A stretch of DNA of 64,000 bases, from contig JABAKD010000019.1 in assembly GCA_012845835.1 (NCBI GenBank), positions 12,541,344 through 12,605,343 of the forward strand, in the 5' to 3' direction. The notes beneath the pieces are model-generated. The model saw only the letters and a list, made by a program, of their open reading frames with translations. It was not told where the DNA came from and did not search any database. This DNA comes from Undaria pinnatifida. Taxonomy: Eukaryota; Sar; Phaeophyceae; Laminariales; Alariaceae. A program made the position numbers and the translations under genes. Positions 43,222 through 55,200 of this stretch are shown one piece after another. Every line of letters begins with the position of its first letter. The first letter of the stretch is position 1.

Positions 43222-46200
43222 ATGTTCCGATTTCTTGTTATGATAGGTGTTCTATGCCGTAAGTCGTACCTGGTATGTCAAGATGTGCTTGCAACATCCA
43301 AGCAGCCCGTCATGTGCTTGGTCCATGTCGGCCCGAATGTGTATCGTTCACATGTGTCCGTCGCACCCGAAGGGTTCGTGCGTAACCCGTTCTCGTGCCG
43401 TATCGCGATGGTTTCAACAACCCCCAAGGGCAGTACCATAACACTAGCCCACCCTGATGATCCGTGTGTACGTCGTTTTGTACCGAACGCATGTTGTTTT
43501 GTGCCTCTGTCTGACAGATCACCTTCCTTGATTATGGTCGGTGGGGCGTCGCTGCTGGGGTTGATCGGACTGACGACGTATCTCGCCGCATTTGCGCTTG
43601 ACGCAACGTTTCCGCTCGACGTGTACAAGGTCTTTTATGTGAGTCTTATGCGAGTCTTGCATTTTTTTCTTATTATTTTCCGCAGGACGTGTACAAGGTG
43701 TTTGGATCTGAGATTTGTTTTCGTGTGACCTTTTACCTGCTAGTTTGTTGTGTTCTAGATTTTATGAGTTTTGCTTTTGTCAACAATTTCCCGCTGGACG
43801 TGTAGACTAGAGTAGTGTTGGTTTCCTCTAGAGTGCCATCTGTGCCTAGCGATTTTACCTGTACTGTAAAGGGCAACCGGCACTACTCCGCACACTGCTA
43901 CTACTAGTTGTTCCCATCTGTCCCAAGCGATTTTTAGGCATTATGGCGGGCAACTGATGCTGTAGAGGGACACTGCATAAGTTTTTTCAGGCGATTTTTT
44001 TGTTCGTTTTTATTAACCATTTCCCGTTTGACGTCTACAGGATGGTTTCGAATAGGGTTTTGTTGATAACCCAAACGATCTCGACATTTTTTCCGGGCAG
44101 AGTGGTGCCAGATACCAAATAGTTCATAGCTCATATTTCCGTCAGGCGTTTGCGTGGCACACGTCGTCGAGTAATGAGCCCCCCCTCCCGATACCGCTCC
44201 CCCCCTCCCCGCCTCTCCCTCCCCTCCGTCTCCCCCCCCCCCCCCCCCCTCCATTATCTCTCTCTCCCCTCCGTTTTCCCTCCCCCTTCCCCCCTCCCTT
44301 CCCTCCCCCCGGTCCCCCATTGACATGGGTGTTTTTGGTTCTTCAGTCTTTCTACTTTTTCATCTTTTGTTTTTCCGTTTCTTTCTGGCTGAGAATTCTT
44401 CGGCTGGGGTTGGCGTATTGCCCCAAGTACAAGAGAAAGCTGCCCTGGCTCATGTCGGTGAGTGGGAAGCTGAAAAAGGAAGGTAGAAATCGAAATCTTG
44501 AATGGTTTTGTTATTAATATGCGGTGAGTGGGAGGCTAAAAATGTACCTGGTATAGAAAATGGAGAGCTTGAACGGTTTTGTGTTTTTCAAAACGTTTGT
44601 AATCCGACAGTTAGTGCGCAGAATGAGGTTCAAGGTCGATGGCTCGTAAACGTTCCCCCAGATCGCTCTCAACACATTCAACACCTCGGATAGATCGTCG
44701 AACCCCTGCTTGATGATCTAGATATTTCAGGAAACATCTGTATGGCCTAGCTCATGTTACCCGGTGAGAGCCGTAAGATCTGTACATATAGCACACGTTA
44801 TTGTTATTATGCTTTCCATCCGGCAGGAAATATGCAGCATGGTCAGGTTCAAGGTCGATCACTCGTAAGCATTCCCAGAAAGTAGAAGAAACCATGGGAA
44901 ACTAGAAAAGAATGCCTAGATTCGCGAAGTCGAACCCCCTCGCCTGTTCCTAGATACTTCTTTTTAAAAACGAATCAAATACTTTTTAAGTTATGTTGTC
45001 GGTTTTTTGTTTACCTCTGCTGCTGCTGCTGTTTCTCCCCAGACTTACGTTTAAGAAAAAACGAAAGCTTGCAAAGTTGTACATGTTTTTTTTTCGCTTT
45101 GGGAACGTCATGTTGAAAAACAATTGAAAGTTTGAATACGCTTATGTTTTTTATATTTTCTTTTCTTTTCTGGGCATCATTGTTACTTTCCTGGTCGACT
45201 CGTTTCAGTGTTTTTATAGGCCGTCAGGGCCTCCCAGCCGCAGCAATGTATCACTTGAAGAGCCTTACACGCCCCCATCCCCTCCGCTCCCCTCCCTTCC
45301 CGCTCCCCATGGCGACCCCTCCGTTTGCAGGAACGCCTGCTGGTGTGCTTCAGCATCCTCGCCGGCCTGGCGTCCATATCGATACCGTTCCATGAAAAGC
45401 GCACCGCGGGTGATGATCCCTTCGCCTGGGTGTAAGTACTTGCCGTACGTGTTTTGTTTTTTCGCCCTGTACATGTTTTTTGGCTCAGGAAGGACTCTCT
45501 TTTGTTGTGTTTTCCTGGGTCATGCAGTGTCTGTCCCCGGGCCCTTTCAAGTTGAGGCCACATGGCTTGCGCCTCCGATAGTCGATGACAGCGACACATT
45601 TTTGTTTGTGTTGAATTGTGCCATATATTCGTTTCTGCGTTTCAGCTGCGTATGTAATGTATGGACCGTATACACGCATGGGTATGAGTACGGTATGTCC
45701 ATGTTTCTTGGCCCCGAATAGCTCTTGTTTTTGCTCCGTTTTCCAGTATCTCTCCGGATGTGTTTCTTGGTCCTCAAAAGGCGAAACGGGTTTCCCCACT
45801 GTGCTTGCAGTACTGGGAGGGAGGGTTCCAGGTAGATGGACACACATAACGTGTAGATGAAGTGCTCCTCTCGAGTGCATTGCGGAGTGAGCTCCGTGGA
45901 GGAGAGGCGGTCGAATAGATCGTCGAACCACATGAATCCCGACATACCGGGGATATTCCGTGATGTATTTACCACCACAATAAAGCCAACCTGATATTGG
46001 AACTCCATGATATCGTGAGACCGTTACTATTGCTGCATGCTTGTGCAATCACAATCGACATGATTCTTATCTGCAATGCGTCGAGATATCATATTCGCCC
46101 GCAACAGGTAGCGACAGCTTTGCTTTGTTTCGTTTTGCTTTGTTTGTGCTTGAAAAAAAATCATCCTCCGGCGGATGGGGAAACAGAAAGCTTAAGCCTT

Positions 46201-49200
46201 ATACAACTGGAAACCCGTTTTTGGGGACAAAATTACTTGGATTTAGTATAGATAGGGGTTCGGGGGCTCTAAAGGGGTTAAGCTCACCATAGCACACTTC
46301 CACGTATTTTCGTACATGTTGCGTGTCAATTTTGATTCAATTGTCTTCGCAATCCAGCGCTAGCTGGCGCATCCTTCAGTTCCCGGGGTATCGGCAGCGC
46401 GAGCAATTTTTTGTTTTTGTGGGTGTATACCATGCCGTTTGTTGTGTCCCCGTTTCTTCGTGTGTTGAGAACAAAAATGTGACTGTGACTACTCGTACGC
46501 CTTGTTTGTGCTCCTCCGTGCCTCTAGTGTGTACGAAGCTCCTTTACTGCTGTATATGTTGAGGCGGCGGATGTAGTACACATGGAGAGGACGCACCCAC
46601 ATCGTCCTTGGGTACTGTTGATGTGAATGCTACTACCGCACAGGGAAAAGTTGTTTTGTTACAGGGTAGAAGTATGGCCTCAACCGGACGTTCTTAACAA
46701 GCACCAGGTATGGTTGATCAAGTACGCAGCTTGCAAAGATGACTATTGACCCTAGCGTTATCGAAGTCACGGCGGGCGTGTTTAGAATTCGTTTTTTTTT
46801 CAGTATCCGGTAAGGTAAGGTAACAAATGCTGTATTAAGAGCAACATATAGATAACTAATACTCCGGAGTAATATTCTATATTCGTGCTCTTCCCGATAT
46901 TAAAGCCGGGGGGAGAAAAAAACAAAATAAACCGCCTGCCATACATATGATAGAGCAGTATAGTGGAAATTACAGTGATAAATTTATAAAATAGATGTGA
47001 TGTTTTACCTAGCTCAAAATTCCCCACCTAGAGTATAAATACCAACACTTACCGTTATGGTGGACAAAAAATGGCACACCTCCCAATAAAAACTCACCCA
47101 TATAGTATACTACGAGTACCGACAGCGCAGCTTGCAAAGATGAGGATTGACTTGAAATTCGTCGAACTCACGGCTGACGTCCTTGAAAATTAGTTATAAA
47201 ATAATAATCATGGTTGGGTGGACATTGCACGGCGGTGTCAACAAGGGATGCGTTGCCAACGTTTTACCTGCGTGGATAACCTAGGGACACATGCTACAGG
47301 AACTTGTGCACTTTTCAGAGCATGGTTAGGGTTGCTCACAGGTCGGATCACGTCTCGTAGGGTCGGACCGGAACTGGGTGGCCTGACCCGTCCCAGGAGG
47401 CTTGAACACCGTCTGACCCGGGCGGAGCTGACCCTTCACATGTCGATCACCTGCTGATCCGACCCGAGCTGATCCATGACATTTCGATCGCACCTCCTGA
47501 CCCACCCCGACTCGATCCGCGATTTGAAAAAAACTGGGTGGCCTGACCCGTCCCAGGAGGCTTAACACCTTCTGACCCGGCCCGAGCTGACCCTTAACAT
47601 GTCGATCATCAGCTGATCCGACCCGAGCTGACCCATGACATTTCGATCGCACCTCCTGACCCACCCCAACTCGATCCGCGATTTGAAAAAAAAAACTGCT
47701 CCGACCCCGCGGGCCGGATCATGACCCGTGAACAGCCCAAAAATGATGAGACTCCTTGCTTGTGGGGGCTCTATCTTACGCCCCCACCCGAAAATTGAGT
47801 TTTTGATGCAATATGAAAGCAAGAAGCCCGGCGCACGATCCAATGGCCTAGGTGTACACAACGAGTATTTAGCATGTTTTTGCCAGGTCAGCACGGGGAT
47901 CGAAATTACGGACAGACCGCACACTCCTACGAGTAGAAGGTCCAACATGAAAAACAGATCGGAGCGTGTTGGGATTTTCTGCACGAATCGAACGAAAATT
48001 ACGTGCCAGAGGTATGATTTTATTCAGGCTTTCTTTTTTCCCCCTTGGTTTTTATTTAGTATACCCCCCCCCCCCCCCCCTGTCTGGGCTCTCGAAAAAG
48101 AGGCGCGTGGCTCTCGGAAAGAGGAGCATGGCTTAAGAAAAGAAGAGTGTGGCGTTTTCGGGAGAGTGTGGGGAATCCTCCCTTGGTATTTGAGCGGTAT
48201 CTGTTGAGGAGCCCTAATCAGTCTGGACGTTTTCGGCCAAAAAGTGATCCCCCCCATCGGATTACGCGCGGAGTCTACGGTCAGCCGTGGCGTCTCTTGG
48301 CGGTTTGGAGTTGGGATTTGCCTGCTGAGACGCTCTTTCCTGCCGCTCGCTGCGAACGAGTTTTTAAGTGTACAACTGAAAGTGTGCACAACATCGGTAC
48401 CCTTGCTGCGTCGGCTTTCCGCTCAGTTGGTGATCCGCCATATAGCACAAGACGCCGAATTTTTACGAGGGGACAAAATATGGCTTAGCAAAAAAATTGG
48501 CAATATTTAGGTTTTTGTGCGTGTCGTGGGTCCTGGTTACGATGGTCCTCCGTAAAATAACAACAAGCGGAAATATCGTTGTCGTCTTTCCGCTCAGTTG
48601 CCAGTGCGTGTATGCATACAGGACAAGACGGGTAACAAGAAAACAGAAGTGTTGACTCCAACCCCCAGGCTGTATATTTTAGTTGGGACTGGGTGCGTTA
48701 TATATTGACTTCAGTAAAACGGCTCCCGGATTTCGGCCATTATTGCTTTTTTTGCCCTCCGACAATGTTTAGCGTAGATGCCGTTCCGATGTAAATCGAA
48801 TATCCTTTCATAAAGCGGTAGTATCTCTGATTTTCTGCCAACTATTTCCTCACTTCTTTTCCCCCACATCTTGGCATTTTGTCTACTACTTCCTTTCCCT
48901 CCTATATCTGTTGATTTTCACTGCTAGTCTACCTTAATCCTCATAACTCCCGTCCCAGGCCATAGGCCGCAGTCCTCCCGCCTCTTCCTCCCTTCCCCTC
49001 GCGGCTTGGCGGTCCCTCAGAGCTTTAGTCGGCGTCGGAGAACTCTGCGCGTAATCGCGACCTGATTGAGTGGTCACGGAGATTATTTGAAATAGGCGTT
49101 TCTTGCAGTCGCCTTTCTGCGATAGGGACGATCCGTCCGTCCCTCCTACTATTTATTATATTCACACATCAGACTGGACCGGTCACGATCTGTTTGATCA

Positions 49201-52200
49201 TCTACATAGATAGATCGTATAGATCATGTGTGAAGGATCTGTGTGGTACAGATCCATCCCGGTAAACACGTGCTAGATCATTCAGACCATACACCTCTCA
49301 CCTGGCAATACGATCTGTAGCCCATGCAGATCATACACACCAGGGGTCCGTCTGCAATGAAACACATAGATCAGGAGTAGGGACTGGATGTGTTCGATGT
49401 GTGCATAAATACCAGCCTGCCTTTGGTAGTACCCCTGTTTCTCGTTTGGTGTCCTGTCGTGCTGTCTACATCTGAACGTGCGTTATACGTCGGTACGTTC
49501 GCGCACCCCTTCCCGTCGGTCTTCTGTGTGACCAGATATTTCACTGCCAACCAGGAGGACCAGCTGTTTATCTGCCAGGTGGTGCTGGTTGTCGCCGCGA
49601 TCCTCTTGTTCCCTGTCGTCTGGTAAGCCAGCGTCGCCGCAACAAGGTGTCCGAGCAGTCGACGCTCTTGTTTTTGTAGTTGTTTGGTTGTTGATACAGT
49701 ATGAATAGGGTTCCGTCAATAGTACCGGTACTGTGTGCCATTCAAAAAGCACCCGCACCACAGCGGGCAACCGGCACTACTGCTCACACTGCCACTGTAG
49801 GCTATTGCCATCCGTGCCAAGCGGTTTCACCGGCACTATACAGGGCAACCGGCACTACTCCGCACACTGCCACTGTAGGTTGTTCCCAATGTGCCAAGCG
49901 ATTTAACCGGCACTATAGCGGCAACCGGCACTGCTCCGCACACTGCCACTGTGCGGTATTCCAATCCGTGCCAAACGGTTTCACCGGCACTGTAGCGCGC
50001 AACTGGGCACTACTCAACCGGCACTGCAGAGGGGCCCGCTACGGTATTGTTGTGACCTTCGCGTGACGCTGGTGCAACTGCGCCTACAACTGTACTGGTG
50101 CGTTGTCGGCGAGGCACGTGCAAGCGAGCCGTCGGTGGCTTCTGTTTGCCCTATCTTAGGGCAATCGAGTTTTCGACGCAAAACGGGCTTCTTTTTTTGC
50201 AGCTATTTATTATAATAGTTCATGCTTTTTGTTCGTTCTGGTGTTTGTTTTTGGCAGGTATGTCGACGACCTGTTCAGGATAAGCACGGAGCTGCTCGTT
50301 GCAACCATCTTGCAGATCATCCAAACCGGTGAGACCTTCCCCTACCGTGCCCTGCCCTGTTCAAGCCGACCCTTCTTTGGCTGCCCTTCCGTACTCTACG
50401 CCATCGTACCCTACCCTACCCCACCCTACCCTGCCCTACCCTACCCTACCCTACCCTACCCTACCCTACCCTACCCTACCCTACCCTACCCTACCCTACC
50501 CTACCCTGCCCTACCCTACCCTACCCTCCTCCTCCCGCTATTTGTGCACGATTCCTGTTCGTCGCTGCGTGCCCTCCTATGCACCGCCATTTGTATGATT
50601 TTATGCAATTCGTGTTATTTATATTAATTGTATCCTTTGTACGATTTAATACGGTTTGTCGATTTGTATGGTGTGGTTTGCATAATGTGTATGGTTTGTA
50701 CGGTTTGTGTTGTTAGTGGGCGATCCCTGGCCATCGTTGCGTGTAGCCCTATGCGTCGCTGTTGTATGATTTTGTATGGTTTGTATGAATTGAATGAATG
50801 AACACGAATTGTATTGTGAATAATTTGCATGATTGATCCGATTTGCATGGTACGCATGGTTAGGTGTATTATGTGTGATTTTTATTTTTTGTATGAATCA
50901 ACACGATTCGTATAATTTGTATGATTCGCATGAGTTGTATGTTATGATTTGTATTATTTGTATGACAAATAAAAACAGGCGGCAACTTTCTGGCTGACAA
51001 ATACGGGGACGAGAAGACGAAGTACTGGATAAACAAGGAGAACATCCCGTTCACCGCGGGCATCGTTCTCTTCAGCATTGGGTAAGTGCTGGTTGTACTC
51101 CGAAGTATTGCACTATCCACAAAACCTCTGAGACACTCTTGATTCCCAAGAGCTTGTCCGTGGCGAAGGGAGTACCCCGGAGATCAACCCTAAGAAACCG
51201 GCGAGATGCGACGAACTCGAAAGTGCCGTGGGTACCCCAATTTGAGAGCGCCGAGGATAAGAGTGTTCGGGGCTTAAGAGCGGTCAAATCGGCATATTCC
51301 GCCTATACTGAAAGTTGTATACTTCCCACAAGGGATAGGAGTAATGCATCGTTAAGAGCGCTTGCTTCGGCTTGTCGTGGGGCTCTCTAAAGTCGGGATA
51401 CCCACTGCATATATCTTGCTGGTTGTTTTTGAGTGGCACTATCCACTAGACCACAGCACTATCCACTAGACCACAGCACTACCCACTAGACCACCCATTC
51501 AGCGACGGAGTGGTCTAGTGAATACAGTGGGTACCCCGATTTAAGAGCACCCGAGTTAAGAACATTCGGGAGTTACGAGCGGCCAACTCGGTATATCCCG
51601 CCACACTAAATGATATATGTATTTCCCACTACTACAGATAGAATCGCTTCGTAGTTAACGCCTTTACAACTGGAGCTCCTTTTTTTTACAAATTCACTTG
51701 AAGTTTGTGTAGGGGTGTTTTTGGGTCTCTAAAGGGGTCGAGAGCTCATGTTTCGGCCTGTCACGGGGCGCTCTTAAATCGGGGTGCCCACCGTATATAT
51801 ATAAATACAAGTTCTCCCTTCGGAGGTAAAGTATAAGGAGGCAGAATGCTAGGCAGAACAAAAATTGAGCGCAGAACCCAAACACTAAACATGTTATAGA
51901 GTAGCAAGGAGCAGTAAACGAGGCCATAAAGAGTATATATAAACATATGTTGGTTATATACGAGTAGCACTATCCAGTAGACCGCAGCACTACCCACTAG
52001 ACCACACTACTCGCTACAAGTGGACCACATCACAATCCACTAGACCATAGCAAAACAAGAATGGTGACATGCCGACGATTTTGGGTTAAGGAGCCCCGTC
52101 CTGTCAGGAAATATTTCAACCGATAAAGGGCTACCCCTCTAGCGTCGCGCGCGTCAAAAGTGGACCACTGGGCCCGAAAAGCCTTGACAGCGCGCGTCTT

Positions 52201-55200
52201 CCAGTGGTTGACCTGTCTCGTGGCATTTTTGCCACGCAGCCTATTTGGGGAGGTGGGATCCAGCAGTAGTAAGGTAGGCTGCTTGCGATGCATCAACTTT
52301 TGGTTGGGCAGGAGTCGGGTAGGAAAATGTAGTAAGAATAGTATTGAAACCGTCGATGTCACGATCCTATTTAATAGGCCAACCCAACCCACGAAAAGTC
52401 AGCGAAAAAAATGGGTTAGAACTACGGTTTCCGCCCATTTTTTTTTTTTTTTCTAATCCATTTTTTTTCGTGGGTTGGTTGGCCTTGGGCTTAGTATGAC
52501 ATTCGTCGGCGTCGGTACACTATTTTTCACATGTTTTCCAAACCAACAGAGTGTTTGTAAATCGTGAACACCCTAGTCAGTAAAACGGTCGAGCTTTCGG
52601 TCTGCTGGTCGGTTTGTTGGCCGGTCTGTTCGTCAGTATGTTCTTCGGTCGGCAATTCATGGTATAATGTTCTCATGCGCGATGGTTCATGTATATTAAC
52701 CATTTTAGTATCACTACTCGTAACCATTTTCAGGATTTATCACGGGTCGAATCATTTCTTGCGGGTCAGATCGGGTTGGGGTGGCCCGTCCCTACCCGTG
52801 ATGTCTGGAAAGCTTCTGACCCGACCCAACCCGACCCAACCCAACCCGACTCAACCCGCGGAGTTTTTGAAAACTCCCTACCTGACCCGCGGGCCGGGGC
52901 ATGACCCTTGAAGAGCACTCAAGTTGTTGGCCAAAAGCGCTATCATACCCCCCTCGTAGCCCTCGTTGTCATACCATATATAGTATTGTTATAGTGTTTA
53001 TAGCAAGGCAGTGAAAATGACGAAGGGCAGAGATAGACCCGGGACAGAGGAGGCCTGGCTTACGGATGGCCGCTTTGCTGAAGGGATTATGTTGTTGAAG
53101 CCCTTGGCTGAAAAAGTCGACAAGTTTAGTACCGGGGCAAGATGATGATGCGTGCGTGTTAGACGATCGTACTCGCAATGTGCGCACCCCCGCTAAATAT
53201 TGGAGATATATATGTTGGGAGTAGGAACGGTGCTCCGTCTCTAAAAGGGATGCGTGGTCAATGGTCAAATGGCTACGCCAAGCAGAAGCTAAGTACCCCC
53301 CTCTGCCTCCAACCCCCAACCTCCCACCCCCGCCTCCCCGCTGCACCCGGCACGGCCACAGCGTCATCGAACCCCTCAGGAGGCTGATTTTCCATCCCAT
53401 GGCCAAGACATACCCGGCACTTGCCAGAAGCCAGGCGAACCGGAAGCACAGCGGTCTACGGTAAGCTGGTTACACAGCAGTGCTAGTTAACCCCATTTAG
53501 AGCCCCAAAACCCCTCCCCATACTAATCCCAAGTCTTTTTCCCAAAAAAAGGGTTTCCAGTTGTAAATGCGTTAAACGCGTCGGATTGATCACCCCTCCG
53601 TCTTTGATTATGATCTAGCTACTTCAGAGAAGATCTGTGTGATCTAGCTAGAAACGCAGGACACATCGCCGACCGCGACGTGATGCTCTAGATCTTTCAT
53701 GGAAGATTCGCATGATCTAGCTCGATTTCCTGACCTTGCAATCGCGCTTGTGACAGTTGTTACAATACGTCGGAAATATTACCGATCCCCACATGATGAT
53801 CTACATTTCTCAGGGGAAGATCTGTACGGTCTAGCTCGGTTGACCGATTGCAACCGCGCTTGTGACAGTTCAACACATGATCGGACAGATCACGGATCTC
53901 TTGACGATCTAGATATTTCACGGAAGATCTGCATAATCTACGGTAGCTCATGTTGCCGGACGGGAGCCGTACGATCTGATCTGGAACACAATGGGCAATG
54001 GGGGATCGAGGGGGGATCAGGGGCAGGAGGGGAGGGGGCGGAGGGAAGGAGGGGGGCGAGGGTGTACTCAGTTTGTGCCTGGCCGTAGTCGTATGACCAT
54101 AGACCCTCGCATCCCTGCTATGCCGGAACGAAGCACGTCGGGTTTTCACCAACCGGGCAGGCCGAGGGGAGGGGGAGGGTAGACGGCGGGGAGGGAGAGG
54201 CGGTGGGACAGGGGGGGGGGGATTAGGGGGCGTGCCACGGCAGAGGCGCAGCAACCATTGTTTTTTCTGAGGATCTTAACATGATGAGGAGCTCTGAACC
54301 CAACCCAAAAAAGTTGATTTTGAGACGAAAATGACAGTGCAACTCGATGCGCAAGGTCATGGCCTAGGTATACAAAATGCCTTTTTTTAAAACCAAGAAA
54401 CGGCATTCTGGCGATTGTGGGTTAAGGAGCCATGCCGTCTATTCCGATTTTTTTTCTTTTCCGTGTCCGAAAAGGTGCTAACCCTGTGTCGTAGCACGCG
54501 TTTTGGGACAAACTGCTCGGAATTAGAGTGGGATGCGCTTTGCCGTGGTGAACAGGTTACTCAATGAAGTCATCCCTCTATATCGCTCCAGTGGTCTAGT
54601 GGTTACCCTTGAATACTACTAGCGTTGGTCCTTGCGTTCGATTCCCCCCGTGGAGACAAAAAAAAGAAAGAACACGGATCAACTGCTGAGAGCGCCCAGC
54701 AGCGTGTGGTACAAACGCACAGTTCAACGCGAGTCGACGGGGGAAGAAAATGCTGAATTCTTCTCGCTGTAAAAAAATGAAGGCACGTACCGTAGTGGGG
54801 AGGGGGGAGGAAGGGCCCGCTATGTGACCCCGGATCTGAGCTACTACTGGGAGGGAGGGCTAGAGTAATGCGAGGACAATAAAGTGCGGTAGGAGTTGCA
54901 CTTTTTCGGTAAAACGTTTCTGACCTTCTGGCTTTCTAACCTCTATAGTGCGGTTGAGCTTCTCAAGTAGCGCATAGCAATGTTGGTCGGGTTATGGCAT
55001 GGCTCCTGATCCTCCCCCGTTTCCACCGCAAAAAACTGCCTCGCAGGAGTTTGAGCAGGGACCCGCTCTCGGAGATCACCGTGCCGGATAGGCAGCTTGA
55101 GCGCCAAATCTCACCCGACCCCACCCAACCCAAGCCAACCCAACCCAAACCAACCCAACCCAACCCTACCCAACCCTACCCAACCCAACCCAACCCAACC

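Noticed and set aside
43222..43516. N-terminal 99 residues as certain receptor sequence
   Set aside because: The frame is open, but the acceptor-like tgtctgacag at 43517 means part may be intron; kept with a stated uncertain start.
54592..54663. Functional tRNA-Glu gene
   Set aside because: A and B boxes are present, but acceptor and T stems mispair and the anticodon arm does not fold; better read as a SINE head.
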